Shown here: piece by piece, positions 26,860 to 36,080 of the stretch
How the letters are laid out: the number at the start of each line of letters is the position of its first letter
Numbering within the stretch: the stretch's first letter is position 1
Notes under the pieces: model-generated
What the model was told of the DNA's origin: nothing
What the model saw: the letters and a program-made list of their open reading frames with translations, nothing else
Database searches by the model: none
Translations under genes and position numbers: made by a program
Assembly (NCBI RefSeq): GCF_008039615.1
Contig: NZ_VDUZ01000007.1
Location: 1 to 64,000 of the forward strand
Origin: Vineibacter terrae
GTDB taxonomy: Bacteria > Pseudomonadota > Alphaproteobacteria > Reyranellales > Reyranellaceae
Reading direction: 5' to 3'
DNA: 64,000 bases

Positions 26860-26985
26860 CTTCCCCACACTTGCGTGGGGAAGGTGGCCGAAGGCCGGAT
26901 GGGGAGCTCACGTGGTCCATGGAACTGAGACCACGTCGGCTCCCCTCCGCCCCTTCGGGGCACCTCCCCAACTTCGTTGGGGAGG
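26860..26985. repeat. Dispersed palindromic repeat, family A, copy 2
   Basis: About 126 bases, the inverted partner of the copy at 7111-7233: TTCCCCACACTTGCGTGGGG at the left, GGCCGAAGGCC, a GACCACGT core, and CCCCTTCGGGG and CTCCCCAACTTCGTTGGGGAG at the right. It again fills the space between two convergent 3' ends. Identity with copy 1 is high in the shared hairpin arms and lower in the middle. Confidence 0.8.
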
Positions 26986-26993
26986 ATGATGCC

Positions 26994-28064
26994 TCACCCC
27001 GCCAGCCTTTCCAGGAACGCCCGCAGCATGGGGGCCCATTGCTCGGCGTCGGCATGGCTGGCGAGATGGCCCTTGTCGGTGACCAGCTCGACATAGGTGA
27101 TGTCGACACCTGCCTTGCGCAGATCGGCGGCGTAGCCGGGACCGATCGTGCCGGGGAACAGCTTGTCGTTGGGGGCGATGACGTAGAGCACCTTGGCTTT
27201 GATCTTCGCGTATTCGTCCGTGATGTCGAAGCGGCTGATCGCCTTGCGCAGCGCCACCAGCGAATGGCCATCGTAGTTGGCGGCCCACGCCCGTGCGGTA
27301 GCCCGGATCGCGGCCTCGCGTGCGGCGGCATCGGGAATTGTGGCGGCGAGAAGCTCGCGCTGACCGTACTGCACCAGCGTATCGTAGCGGATCGCTTCCA
27401 GCACCGTCCTGATGCCGCCGTTCTCATAGTACCAGCCGCCGTTCCAGTTGGGATCCGTGGCCAGGCGCTTGGTCAGCGCCTCGATCGCCTCAAGCCCGCT
27501 GCGCATCCGGGGCGCCGTCACCGTCGGCACGATGCCGCGCATGAAGTCCGGAAATGTCACCGCCCATTGAAAGGCCTGGAAGCCGCCCATCGAGGGGCCG
27601 ACAACGGCATGCAATCGTTTGACGCCCAGGCTGTCCAGCAGCAGCTTCTGCGCCCGCACCGAATCGCGCAGCGTCACGTCGGGGAAGGTTGGTCCATAGG
27701 GCTTGCCGGTGACCGGATCGATCGTGTTGGGCCCTGACGAGCCATGCGCCGAGCCCAGCGCATTGGCGCTCACGACGAAGTAGCGGTTTGTGTCGATTGC
27801 CTTGCCCGGGCCGATCAGCGCGTCCCACCAACCCGGCTGGTCTTTCGGCACACCCTTGGCGGCCTTGCCCGGCGCGTAGCGGCCGGCGACATGCGCGCTG
27901 GACGTGTAGCCGTGGGTGACCATGATGGCGTTGTCCGCCGCCGCGTTGAGAGCGCCATAGGTCTCGTAGGCCACGCGGCAGTCGGGCAATGTGCCGCCGA
28001 GGTCGAGGTTGAAATCGCGTGTTGTGAATGTCCTGCCTTCGACGTGATCAAGCGTGGCATCCAT
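26994..28064 (-). CDS. MetX-like alpha/beta hydrolase
   Basis: A 356-residue alpha/beta-hydrolase-fold protein that resembles homoserine O-acetyltransferase (MetX). The nucleophile motif is GPSMGGFQAFQWAVTFPDFM, and the C-terminal histidine is in LVTDKGHLASHADAEQW. Regions near 100-130 (AHGSSGPNTIDPVTGKPYG) also match MetX-type enzymes. The usual catalytic end of MetX (DGHDAF) is replaced by KGHLAS, so a hydrolase or acyltransferase of another substrate is just as likely. The ATG at 28064 starts MDATLDHVEGRTF. It is divergent from the exported aldo/keto reductase at 28169. Confidence 0.8.
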   Translation of the reverse strand: MDATLDHVEGRTFTTRDFNLDLGGTLPDCRVAYETYGALNAAADNAIMVTHGYTSSAHVAGRYAPGKAAKGVPKDQPGWWDALIGPGKAIDTNRYFVVSANALGSAHGSSGPNTIDPVTGKPYGPTFPDVTLRDSVRAQKLLLDSLGVKRLHAVVGPSMGGFQAFQWAVTFPDFMRGIVPTVTAPRMRSGLEAIEALTKRLATDPNWNGGWYYENGGIRTVLEAIRYDTLVQYGQRELLAATIPDAAAREAAIRATARAWAANYDGHSLVALRKAISRFDITDEYAKIKAKVLYVIAPNDKLFPGTIGPGYAADLRKAGVDITYVELVTDKGHLASHADAEQWAPMLRAFLERLAG

Positions 28065-28168
28065 GGCGGCCTCACAGGATTTTGTAGAATGGCCGTGTTC
28101 TCGTCGGCCCCGGCATTGGCCGCAGAGAGTAGCATCACGACGACGCCTGGATCACACGGAGAGTTTCG

Positions 28169-29101
28169 ATGCCGCCATCGCCACGCGTCGGCCGCCGAAG
28201 CCTGATCCGCGGCCTCGTGGCCGCAGGCGCAGCGACGCTGCTGGGACCGACGCCGGCCGCGGCCCAGCAGCGCCCGATCCTGACCCGCCCGATTCCGTCG
28301 AGCGGCGAAGCCTTGCCGGTCGTCGGACTGGGGAGCTGGATCACGTTCAATGTCGGCAACGACAAGGCTGCCCGCGATTCCTGCGCCGAGGTGATGCGCC
28401 ACTTCTTCAACGGCGGCGGCCGGTTGATCGATTCCTCGCCGATGTACGCTTCTTCACAGGAGGTCATCGGCTACGGCCTCGACAAGCTCGGCAAGCCGGC
28501 GGCGCTGTTTTCCGCCGACAAGGTCTGGCTCCCGTACGGATCGCGCGGCCGCTACCAGATCGAGCAGTCCCGCCGGCACTGGAACGTGCCCCGCTTCGAT
28601 CTGATGCAGGTGCACAACCTGCTGGCCTGGGAAGACCATCTGCCGACCTTGTTCGCCATGAAATCGGCAGGTCAGCTTCGCTATGTCGGGATCACGACCT
28701 CGGAGGGGCGCCGCCATCACGAGATCGAGCAGATCATGCGCAGCCAGCCGATCGACTTCGTCCAGGTCACGTACAACGTGCTCGACCGGCAGGTCGAGGA
28801 ACGCATCCTGCCGCTGGCCCGCGACAGGGGCATCGGCGTCATCGTCAACCGGCCGTTCCGCGAGGGCGCGCTGATCAAGAAGGCGCTGCGCCATCCGCTG
28901 CCGAACTGGGCGGCCGACATCGACTGCGCCAACTGGGCCCAGATCATCCTCAAGTTCATCGTGTCGCATCCCGCCGTGACCTGCGCCATTCCGGCGACGA
29001 CCAGCGTGGCGCATGTGCGCGAGAACATGGGCGCTGCCTACGGCCGGCTGCCGGACGAGGCGATGCGTCGGCGCATGATCGTGCATGTCGAGGCGTTGTG
29101 A
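28169..29101 (+). CDS. Tat-exported aldo/keto reductase
   Basis: A 310-residue enzyme of the aldo/keto reductase family. The N-terminus GRRSLIRGLVAAGAATLLGP is a twin-arginine signal (R9-R10), so the folded protein should be sent to the periplasm. The catalytic tetrad is visible: D88 and Y93 in LIDSSPMY, K118 in SADKVW, H149 in LMQVHNLL. The usual cofactor is NADPH, which is odd in the periplasm unless the protein binds it before export. GGAGAG lies before the ATG. Its stop overlaps the ATG of the DUF6064 protein (TGATG), suggesting a coupled membrane partner. Substrate unknown. Confidence 0.87.
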   Translation: MPPSPRVGRRSLIRGLVAAGAATLLGPTPAAAQQRPILTRPIPSSGEALPVVGLGSWITFNVGNDKAARDSCAEVMRHFFNGGGRLIDSSPMYASSQEVIGYGLDKLGKPAALFSADKVWLPYGSRGRYQIEQSRRHWNVPRFDLMQVHNLLAWEDHLPTLFAMKSAGQLRYVGITTSEGRRHHEIEQIMRSQPIDFVQVTYNVLDRQVEERILPLARDRGIGVIVNRPFREGALIKKALRHPLPNWAADIDCANWAQIILKFIVSHPAVTCAIPATTSVAHVRENMGAAYGRLPDEAMRRRMIVHVEAL

Positions 29102-29802
29102 TGTCGGAGTGGTGGACCTACAGCCTCTCGGATTTCCTGCTCTTCTCGCCCCGGACCTACTATCGGCTGTTCGAGCTCTACAACGCCGATATCTGGCCTA
29201 TCCAGATCCTGACCGTGATGCTTGGCGGCGCCATTCTTGCGCTGATCCGCTGGAATGGCGTGTGGCAGGGGCGTGCGGTCGCTGCCATCCTGGCTATGTG
29301 CTGGATATGGATCGCATGGGCATTTCATGCCGAGCGCTATGCGACCATAAACTGGGCTGCGACCTATATCGCGATGCTCTTTGTGGCGGAAGGACTGGCG
29401 CTGCTGGTGGTCGGCGCAATTCGCAGTCCGCTCCGCCTGCGGCCGGGTGGAAGCGTGGTGAACCGGGGTGGCCTCTGTCTGTTCGTGTTCGCGTTGCTGC
29501 TGCAGCCCGCCATCGGTCCGCTCGTCGGCAGGACATGGATGCAGGCCGAGATCTTCGGCGTCGCCCCGGATCCGACGGCAGTCGCCACCCTGGGTGTCGC
29601 GCTGATGGCTGACAGGGTTGTCCGGAACATCATGGTGGTGCCGCTCGTATGGTGCGTTGTGAGCGGCGCCACGCTGTGGACGATGGAGGCGCCGGACGCC
29701 TTTGTCATGCCGGTGGCCGCGTTGCTGGGGATTGGGCTGCTGATCTGGAAGGCGTGGACGCTCCGGCGCTCCCGTCGTGCGGCCGGCATCGCACCGGTAT
29801 AG
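29101..29802 (+). CDS. DUF6064-family membrane protein
   Basis: A 233-residue protein with about six hydrophobic segments (for example PIQILTVMLGGAILALIRW, AVAAILAMCWIWIAWAF, AATYIAMLFVAEGLALLVVG). The N-terminus MSEWWTYSLSDFLLFSPRTYYRLFELYN matches DUF6064. Function unknown. The start codon overlaps the stop of the aldo/keto reductase gene, and the amidohydrolase gene follows after 80 bases, so the three probably form one operon with two Tat-exported enzymes and one membrane protein. Confidence 0.8.
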   Translation: MSEWWTYSLSDFLLFSPRTYYRLFELYNADIWPIQILTVMLGGAILALIRWNGVWQGRAVAAILAMCWIWIAWAFHAERYATINWAATYIAMLFVAEGLALLVVGAIRSPLRLRPGGSVVNRGGLCLFVFALLLQPAIGPLVGRTWMQAEIFGVAPDPTAVATLGVALMADRVVRNIMVVPLVWCVVSGATLWTMEAPDAFVMPVAALLGIGLLIWKAWTLRRSRRAAGIAPV

Positions 29803-29882
29803 AATTCGGGCGGCGCAGGACTACTTGCCGAACACAGCGGCAGCGTAAGGAGAAGCAACGCAACATCAGGCGGGAGGACGCC

Positions 29883-31352
29883 ATGGCGTACGAACCGGTT
29901 CTGCCGATCAAGCTCGACTCCACGTCCAACGGCGAGTTCGCCCCGGTGCCGGTCAGCCCCGGCATCGCGCGCGCCAACAGGCTGGCGGCCCAGCGCATCA
30001 CGGACAACGCGCGGCATACGGGGCAAAAGAGGCGCACGTTCCTGACCGGCCTGTGCGGCGCGGCAACGACGCTGCTGACTCTCAACGAAGCCTTCGCCTC
30101 GCAGGGCGCCCGCGGCGGCGCCTTCGAGCTGCCGCCCGAGGCGGGGCTCGATCCGCAAATGGCGCAGGCGATCACCGGCCGCGAGTTCATCTTCGATATC
30201 CAGACGCACATGATCGAGGCCCAGGGCACGGCCTGGCGCAACGGCCCGTCCGCCGGCGGCCTCGACCAGCTGCGCTCCCTCCTGAGCCTGCCGCCGAAGC
30301 AGTGCGCCGAAGGACCAGGCCTGTGGTGCTACGATGCGCGGAACTTCGTCAAGGACGTCTTCCTCGACAGCGACACCGACCTTGCGGTGCTGTCCTTCGT
30401 GCCGGCGCTGCCCGATGAGAATCCCGTGTCGATGAAGGAAGCGACGCGCGTGCGCGATCTCGTGGCCGGGCTGGGCGACGGGCGGCGCCTGCTGCTGCAT
30501 GCCATGGTCGTGCCCAACGCGCAGCCTTATCGAAGGCAGCTCGAGCGGATGGTTGAGATGCACCGCGCCTACGGCATCGCGGCCTGGAAGGTCTATCCGC
30601 AATGGGGTCCCAGAGGTGTCGGCTGGTGGCTCGATGATCCGGAGGTGGGCATTCCCTTCATCGAGCAGGCGCGGCGCATCGGCGTGAACAACATCTGCAT
30701 GCACAAGGGACTGGCGTTTGGCGGCCAGGAGCCGCGCTACGCGTCCTGCGTCGATGTCGGCCGGGTCGCCAAGCGGTATCCGGACGTGAACTTCATCATC
30801 TACCATTCAGGCTTCGAGATCAGCCGGCGGGAAGGGCCGTATGACCCGGCCCGCGCCGATCGCGGCATCGACAGCCTGGTGAAGTCGCTACAGGACAACG
30901 GCATTGCGCCCAACAGCAATGTCTACGCCGAGCTGGGCAGCACATGGCGGATGGTGATGCGCGACCCCGACCAGGCGGCGCACACCTTGGGCAAGCTCTT
31001 GAAGCATGTCGGCGACAAGCGCGTGCTCTGGGGTTCCGATTCGATATGGTACGGCTCGCCGCAGGACCAGATACAGGCGTTTCGTGCCTTCCAGATCAGC
31101 CGCGAGTTCCAGGACCGCTACGGCTATCCCGCCCTGACTCCGGCGATCAAGGCCGATGTGTTCGGCCTGAACGCGGCGCCGGTCTACAGGATCGACCCGG
31201 CCACGGCACGCCGCCGCGCCGACGTCGACACGGTCGGCCGGCTCAAGGCGGCCTATCTCGAGGCCCCGGATCCGAGCTTCGCCACCTACGGTCCGCGGGA
31301 TGCGACGGAATGGCGCCGCTTCCGCGCGAGGCATGGCGACGGGCCGGGCTGA
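29883..31352 (+). CDS. Amidohydrolase-family protein with Tat-like signal
   Basis: A 489-residue TIM-barrel metal-dependent hydrolase of the amidohydrolase-2 type. An N-terminal extension of about 48 residues precedes R50-R51-T-F-L-T-G-L, a twin-arginine motif followed by a hydrophobic stretch and ASQG, so the protein may be exported, although the long pre-region is unusual. Metal-binding candidates are FIFDIQTHMIE, CMHKGLAFGG, IYHSGFE and WGSDSIW. GGGAGGAC precedes the ATG. Related proteins act as decarboxylases or lactonases; the substrate is not known. It is the third gene of the reductase - DUF6064 - hydrolase group. Confidence 0.82.
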   Translation: MAYEPVLPIKLDSTSNGEFAPVPVSPGIARANRLAAQRITDNARHTGQKRRTFLTGLCGAATTLLTLNEAFASQGARGGAFELPPEAGLDPQMAQAITGREFIFDIQTHMIEAQGTAWRNGPSAGGLDQLRSLLSLPPKQCAEGPGLWCYDARNFVKDVFLDSDTDLAVLSFVPALPDENPVSMKEATRVRDLVAGLGDGRRLLLHAMVVPNAQPYRRQLERMVEMHRAYGIAAWKVYPQWGPRGVGWWLDDPEVGIPFIEQARRIGVNNICMHKGLAFGGQEPRYASCVDVGRVAKRYPDVNFIIYHSGFEISRREGPYDPARADRGIDSLVKSLQDNGIAPNSNVYAELGSTWRMVMRDPDQAAHTLGKLLKHVGDKRVLWGSDSIWYGSPQDQIQAFRAFQISREFQDRYGYPALTPAIKADVFGLNAAPVYRIDPATARRRADVDTVGRLKAAYLEAPDPSFATYGPRDATEWRRFRARHGDGPG

Positions 31353-31366
31353 TGTGCCCCGGAGGT

Positions 31367-32233
31367 CTATGACGCCAGGATCTGGTCAAGCCGCTCGCGG
31401 ATATTGAGCAGGTCGATCCATGTCTGCCGCTTGCCGCCGGGTGTGCGCAGCAGATAGGCCGGGTGGAACATCGGCATGGTCGGAATGCGTGTGCCGTCGG
31501 GCAGGGTGTATTCGAACCAGCGACCGCGCAGGCGGGTGATGCCGGTCTCGGTCTCGAGCAGGCTCTTGGCCGGGACGCCGCCGGCCAAGACCAGCAGCCG
31601 CGGCCGCTTGAGCTCGATATGGCGGCGCGCGAAGGCGACGCAGATCGCGACATCGCTGAGGTTGGGCGTGCGGTTGCCTGGCGGTCGCCAATTCAGGATA
31701 TTGGTGATGTAGACGTCGCGCTCGCGGGTGAGTCCGATGGCCGCGAACATGCGGTCCATGAGCCGGCCGCTGACGCCGACGAACGGCTTGCCTTGGCGAT
31801 CCTCGTCCTCGCCCGGCGCCTCGCCCACCACCATCACCGGCGCATCGGCGGCGCCGTCGGCGAAGACCGTGTTCTTGGCCAGCCGCTTCAGCGAGCAGCC
31901 TTCGAAGGCGCGGATGGCCGCTTCCAGCTCGACCAGCGATTCGGCCCGGGCGGCGGTGGTGCGCGCATCCTCGACCAGTTGCGGCGACTCCAGCGGCACC
32001 GTCGGCATGGCGCGCGCGGGAGCGCTGGTCCGGGGCGCGGCTGCAGCGGGCGGGGGCGCGGCCGTCGCGACCCGTGCCGGCACCGATGCCGGCGGTGTTG
32101 CCGGCCGTGCCGCGAGCGCGACGGTGGCCTCATAGCGATCAAGCGCGGCCTCGCCGATGGCCTCGTCGACCCCGGCTTCCGCGTACCAGCGCAGCAGGGC
32201 GGCAATGTCGGTGGCGGAAGGCAACGCGTCCAT
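31367..32233 (-). CDS. Uracil-DNA glycosylase, iron-sulfur family (type 4/5)
   Basis: A 288-residue repair enzyme that removes uracil from DNA. The catalytic domain fills residues about 130-285 with motif GEAPGEDEDRQGKPFVGVSG, the conserved NWRPPGNRTPN stretch and HPAYLLR; Cys residues near FEGCSLKR fit the [4Fe-4S] ligands of this family. Residues 20-105 are a low-complexity Ala/Pro/Arg linker, probably disordered, which makes it longer than the usual 200-230. Start: ATG at 32233 (MDALPSATDIAALL). The gene is divergent from ETF-QO at 32410, a common alphaproteobacterial arrangement. Confidence 0.92.
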   Translation of the reverse strand: MDALPSATDIAALLRWYAEAGVDEAIGEAALDRYEATVALAARPATPPASVPARVATAAPPPAAAAPRTSAPARAMPTVPLESPQLVEDARTTAARAESLVELEAAIRAFEGCSLKRLAKNTVFADGAADAPVMVVGEAPGEDEDRQGKPFVGVSGRLMDRMFAAIGLTRERDVYITNILNWRPPGNRTPNLSDVAICVAFARRHIELKRPRLLVLAGGVPAKSLLETETGITRLRGRWFEYTLPDGTRIPTMPMFHPAYLLRTPGGKRQTWIDLLNIRERLDQILAS

Positions 32234-32409
32234 CGGATAGGTGTTTCGCAATGCGGCGAGGGGCAATCTGGCAGCGTGGGTAGCGCGGCGCAAACGGGTA
32301 CGCTATTGCTACTGCCAACATGGGCGATGTGGCGCACTCCGTCCATCGTCTATTTGCCAACAGGGGGAGCATCCGGCCGCGGACCCGGTGGCGCTTGCGG
32401 AGAGGGACG

Positions 32410-34065
32410 ATGTCGCGCGAGTCAATGGAATACGATGTCGTGATCGTGGGCGGCGGGCCGGCAGGCCTGGCTGCGGCGATCCGGCTGAAGCAGCTCGCGG
32501 CCGAGCAGGGGCACGAGGTCTCGGTCTGCCTGCTGGAGAAGGGCTCCGAGGTCGGCGCCCATATCCTGTCGGGCGCCGTCATCGACCCGATCGCGCTCAA
32601 TGAGCTGCTGCCGGACTGGAAGGAACGCGACGCGCCGATCAAGACCCAGGTCACGGACGATCGCTTCCTGTGGCTGACGCAACCCTCATCGATCCGTTTC
32701 CCGAACTTCTCGATGCCGCCGCTGATGAACAATCACGGCAACTACATCGTCAGCCTGGGCAATGTCTGCCGCTGGCTCGGCCAGCAGGCCGAGGCGCTGG
32801 GAGTCGAGATCTATCCCGGCTTTGCCGCCGCCGAGGTGCTCTACAACGACGACGGCAGCGTCAAGGGCGTGGCCACCGGCGACATGGGCATCGCCAAGGA
32901 CGGCCACCACAAGGACAGCTACACGCCGGGCATGGAGCTGCACGCCAAGTACACCTTCATCGCCGAAGGTGTGCGCGGCTCGCTGGCCAAGATGCTGTTC
33001 GAGAAGTTCAAGCTGCGCGAGGGCGTCGACCCGCAGAAGTTCGGCATCGGGCTGAAGGAGCTGTGGGAAATTCCCAAGGACAAGCACAAGCCCGGGCTCG
33101 TGGTGCACACGCAGGGCTGGCCGCTCACCGAGTCGGGCTCGCAGGGCGGCTCGTTCATGTACCACTACGACGAGAACCTGGTGTCGATCGGGTTCGTGGT
33201 GCACCTCAACTACGAGAACCCGTACGTCTCGCCGTTCGACGAGTTCCAGCGCTTCAAGACCCACCCCGATATCCGGGGCTATCTGGAAGGCGGCAAGCGG
33301 ATCGGTTATGGCGCGCGAGCCATCAACGAGGGCGGCATCCAGTCGATCCCGAAGCTCACCTTTCCGGGTGGCGCGCTGATCGGCTGCTCGGCGGGCTTCG
33401 TCAACGTGCCGCGCATCAAGGGCAGCCACAACGCCATGAAGAGCGGCATGCTGGCGGCCGAGGCCGCCTTCGCCGCGCTGAAGGGCGGCAGCGAAGGGCA
33501 TGACGAGCTCACCGCCTATCCTGAGGCGCTGCGCCGCTCGTGGCTGTGGAAGGATCTCGACAAGGTGCGCAACGTCAAGCCGTCGCTGCGCTGGGGCTCG
33601 CTGATCGGGACGGTGTATGGCGGTTTTGACATGTGGATGCATGATATGGGCATCCGCCTGCCCTGGACGCTGCACCACCACAAGGCCGACTACCAGACCC
33701 TCAAGCCGGCCAGCGAGTGCAAGCCCATCGCCTATCCCAGGCCGGACGGCGTGGTGAGCTTCGACAAGCTGTCGTCAGTTTTCCTGTCGGCGACCAATCA
33801 CGAGGAGGACCAGCCGGTCCATCTCAAGCTCAAGGATCCCTCGGTCCCCATCGGCGTGAACCTGCCGAAATGGGCCGAGCCGGCCCAGCGCTACTGCCCG
33901 GCCGGGGTCTATGAGGTGGTTGACGGCGAGAACGGCCAGAAACGCTTCCAGATCAACGCCCAGAACTGCGTCCACTGCAAGACCTGCGACATCAAGGACC
34001 CGTCGCAGAACATCAACTGGGTCGTGCCCGAAGGGGGCGGCGGACCGAACTATCCCGGCATGTAG
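32410..34065 (+). CDS. Electron transfer flavoprotein-ubiquinone oxidoreductase
   Basis: A 551-residue inner-membrane-associated enzyme that passes electrons from acyl-CoA and other dehydrogenases, through ETF, to ubiquinone. The FAD motif is [16 protein letters not shown] at the start. The C-terminal part has the [4Fe-4S] ligands: YCPAGVYEV, then [15 protein letters not shown], and ends [16 protein letters not shown], as in the family. Length is typical. AGAGGG precedes the ATG. Neighbours (uracil-DNA glycosylase upstream, TPR and ispE downstream) match Rhodospirillales order. ETF itself is not in the window. Confidence 0.97.
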   Translation: MSRESMEYDVVIVGGGPAGLAAAIRLKQLAAEQGHEVSVCLLEKGSEVGAHILSGAVIDPIALNELLPDWKERDAPIKTQVTDDRFLWLTQPSSIRFPNFSMPPLMNNHGNYIVSLGNVCRWLGQQAEALGVEIYPGFAAAEVLYNDDGSVKGVATGDMGIAKDGHHKDSYTPGMELHAKYTFIAEGVRGSLAKMLFEKFKLREGVDPQKFGIGLKELWEIPKDKHKPGLVVHTQGWPLTESGSQGGSFMYHYDENLVSIGFVVHLNYENPYVSPFDEFQRFKTHPDIRGYLEGGKRIGYGARAINEGGIQSIPKLTFPGGALIGCSAGFVNVPRIKGSHNAMKSGMLAAEAAFAALKGGSEGHDELTAYPEALRRSWLWKDLDKVRNVKPSLRWGSLIGTVYGGFDMWMHDMGIRLPWTLHHHKADYQTLKPASECKPIAYPRPDGVVSFDKLSSVFLSATNHEEDQPVHLKLKDPSVPIGVNLPKWAEPAQRYCPAGVYEVVDGENGQKRFQINAQNCVHCKTCDIKDPSQNINWVVPEGGGGPNYPGM

Positions 34066-34198
34066 GGGGCAAGCCGGCGCTTCACATGGACGTCATGCGC
34101 CGCCCCTGCTATGCGGGGTGTCGAAAGCACAGTCCCGCCCTATTTCTCGATCAGAAAGTCGGCGGGAATCCGACTAGAGACGGCGCGGAGCAGTGCGC

Positions 34199-36064
34199 AT
34201 GAGTGCCAAGGCGGGACGTGTGTTGATCATCGCGTCGTTCGTTGCGCTTGCCCTCGGGGCAGCGGCGGTGATCGGTGTCGATCTGGTGCGGCGCGACCAG
34301 CCGGCCAGTGCCCAGTCGGGACAAGGCCGCGGCGGCGACCCGCAGGGGCGTGTGCGCCAGCCACGCAGCCTTGATGGCCTCTACCTCTCGGCACGCGTCG
34401 CCGAGCAGGCCCGGGACTACGAGGGCGGCCTGGCGCAGGCCGAGCTGGCGCTGCGCCGGTCACCCGACGATCCCTATGTCCAGCTTCTGACGTTCCGCCT
34501 GCGGCTGCTGGCTGGCAAGATTTCGGCGGCGGCCGAACTGGCGCCCAAGATCATCGCCATGAGCTCGGTCGACGGCATGCCGGGCGCGAATGAGGGGCTG
34601 CCGAATCTGACCCTGGCGGTGATGGCGATCCGCAAGGGCGATTTCAAGGCGGCCGAGCCCTATGTCGCCAAGCTGGGCGACGACGCCTCGACCGGCCTCA
34701 TGCGCCCGATTATCGAGGCCTGGCTCAAAGTCGGCCAGAAGGACTTCGCGGCGGCACGCGGCCGGCTGGAGGCGGCGCGGCCTGACGATGAAGTGCTGAT
34801 GGGCCTGTTCCGCATCTATGAAGGCCTGTTCGAGGAGGCCGCCGGAGATCGCGATGCCGCCGAGCGCAAGCTGCGCGAGGTCGTCAAGCAGGACGAGGTC
34901 GCGCCGTTGCGCACGGTGCTGGCGCTGGCCGGCGTGCTGCGCCGAGCCGGCAAGACCAACGAAGCGCGCGACTTGCTGCGCAAGTACGGCGAGGCCAATG
35001 CCGACGCCGTGGTGATGGACAACCTGGTGCGCAACGACTCGCTGCCGCGTCAGCCGACACCAGCCGACGTGATCGCCGATGTGCTGCTCGATATCGGCAG
35101 CGCGATCGCCGGCGCGCAGCGCGAGAACGCCGGTGACCTCGCCCTGGTCTTCGTCTGGCTGGCGCTCGAGCTGTCGCCGACATCCGACAACGCGCATCTG
35201 GTGGCTGCCGACCTGCTCGAATCCGGGGACCGGCCGGACAAGGCCATCGCGCAGCTCAACGCCGTCGACGCCGCGTCGCCCCTGCAATGGCGGGCCCGGA
35301 TGAAGGCGGCCGCCCTGCTGGCCGATACCGGCAAGACCGAAGAGTCCATCAAGGCGCTGCAGGCGATGGTCAGCGAGCGGCCGGAGCGGATCGACGCCGC
35401 AGCGGCCCTGGGCGATCTGCTGCGCAGCAAGGAGCGTTATGCCGAGGCGGTGAAGGCCTACGACACGGCGGTCACGCGCCTGCGCAACGTCGAGGACCGG
35501 CACTGGGCGCTTTTCTATGCCCGCGGCATCGCGCTGGAGCGCATCAAGGATTGGCCGCGGGCCGAAGCCGATTTTCGCCGGGCGCTTTCCATGGTGCCGC
35601 CGGACGATGAAGGCAAGCGGCGCAGCCGCGGCTTCGTGCTGAACTATCTCGGCTATTCCTGGATCGACCAGGGCGTCAACCTCGATGAAGGGTTGAAGCT
35701 GCTGACCGAAGCGGTCGAGCTGGTGCCCAATGACGGCGCCATCACCGACTCGCTGGGCTGGGCATATTACCGTCTCGGGCAGTACGAGCGGGCCGTCACC
35801 TTGCTGGAGAAGGCGATCCAGCTCAAGGCCGACGATGCCACGATCGTCGAGCATCTCGGTGATGCCTACTGGCATGTCGGGCGCCAGCGCGAGGCCCGCT
35901 TCCAGTGGGAGCGCGCCTTGCGCCAGAAGCCGGAACCCGACCGTGTCGATCCGCTGAACCGAAAGCTCGCCGAGGGGCTCACCCGCGAGCTCGACCAGCC
36001 GACCGTCACCAAGCCGCCGGCGGCGGACACGGCACCGGCCGAGAAGCCGGCGGAGAAGAAGTAA
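34199..36064 (+). CDS. Tetratricopeptide-repeat protein with N-terminal anchor
   Basis: A 621-residue protein. Residues about 7-30 (VLIIASFVALALGAAAVIGVDLV) form a signal-anchor, then an Ala/Gly/Arg linker, and from about 60 to 590 many TPR-type helical pairs, for example RAVTLLEKAIQLKADDATIVEHLGDAYWHVGRQREA. Such proteins act as scaffolds; homologues next to ispE are described only as TPR proteins. The C-terminal tail is Lys/Ala/Pro-rich. ATG at 34199 is supported by GGAG upstream. The stop is 16 bases before ispE, so the two may be co-transcribed. Confidence 0.85.
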   Translation: MSAKAGRVLIIASFVALALGAAAVIGVDLVRRDQPASAQSGQGRGGDPQGRVRQPRSLDGLYLSARVAEQARDYEGGLAQAELALRRSPDDPYVQLLTFRLRLLAGKISAAAELAPKIIAMSSVDGMPGANEGLPNLTLAVMAIRKGDFKAAEPYVAKLGDDASTGLMRPIIEAWLKVGQKDFAAARGRLEAARPDDEVLMGLFRIYEGLFEEAAGDRDAAERKLREVVKQDEVAPLRTVLALAGVLRRAGKTNEARDLLRKYGEANADAVVMDNLVRNDSLPRQPTPADVIADVLLDIGSAIAGAQRENAGDLALVFVWLALELSPTSDNAHLVAADLLESGDRPDKAIAQLNAVDAASPLQWRARMKAAALLADTGKTEESIKALQAMVSERPERIDAAAALGDLLRSKERYAEAVKAYDTAVTRLRNVEDRHWALFYARGIALERIKDWPRAEADFRRALSMVPPDDEGKRRSRGFVLNYLGYSWIDQGVNLDEGLKLLTEAVELVPNDGAITDSLGWAYYRLGQYERAVTLLEKAIQLKADDATIVEHLGDAYWHVGRQREARFQWERALRQKPEPDRVDPLNRKLAEGLTRELDQPTVTKPPAADTAPAEKPAEKK

Positions 36065-36080
36065 GGCGCGGCACGTCAGG

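Noticed and set aside
28065-28168. A small regulatory RNA in the divergent region before the exported reductase
   Set aside because: No hairpin plus T tract or conserved motif was seen, only the promoter space for two divergent genes.
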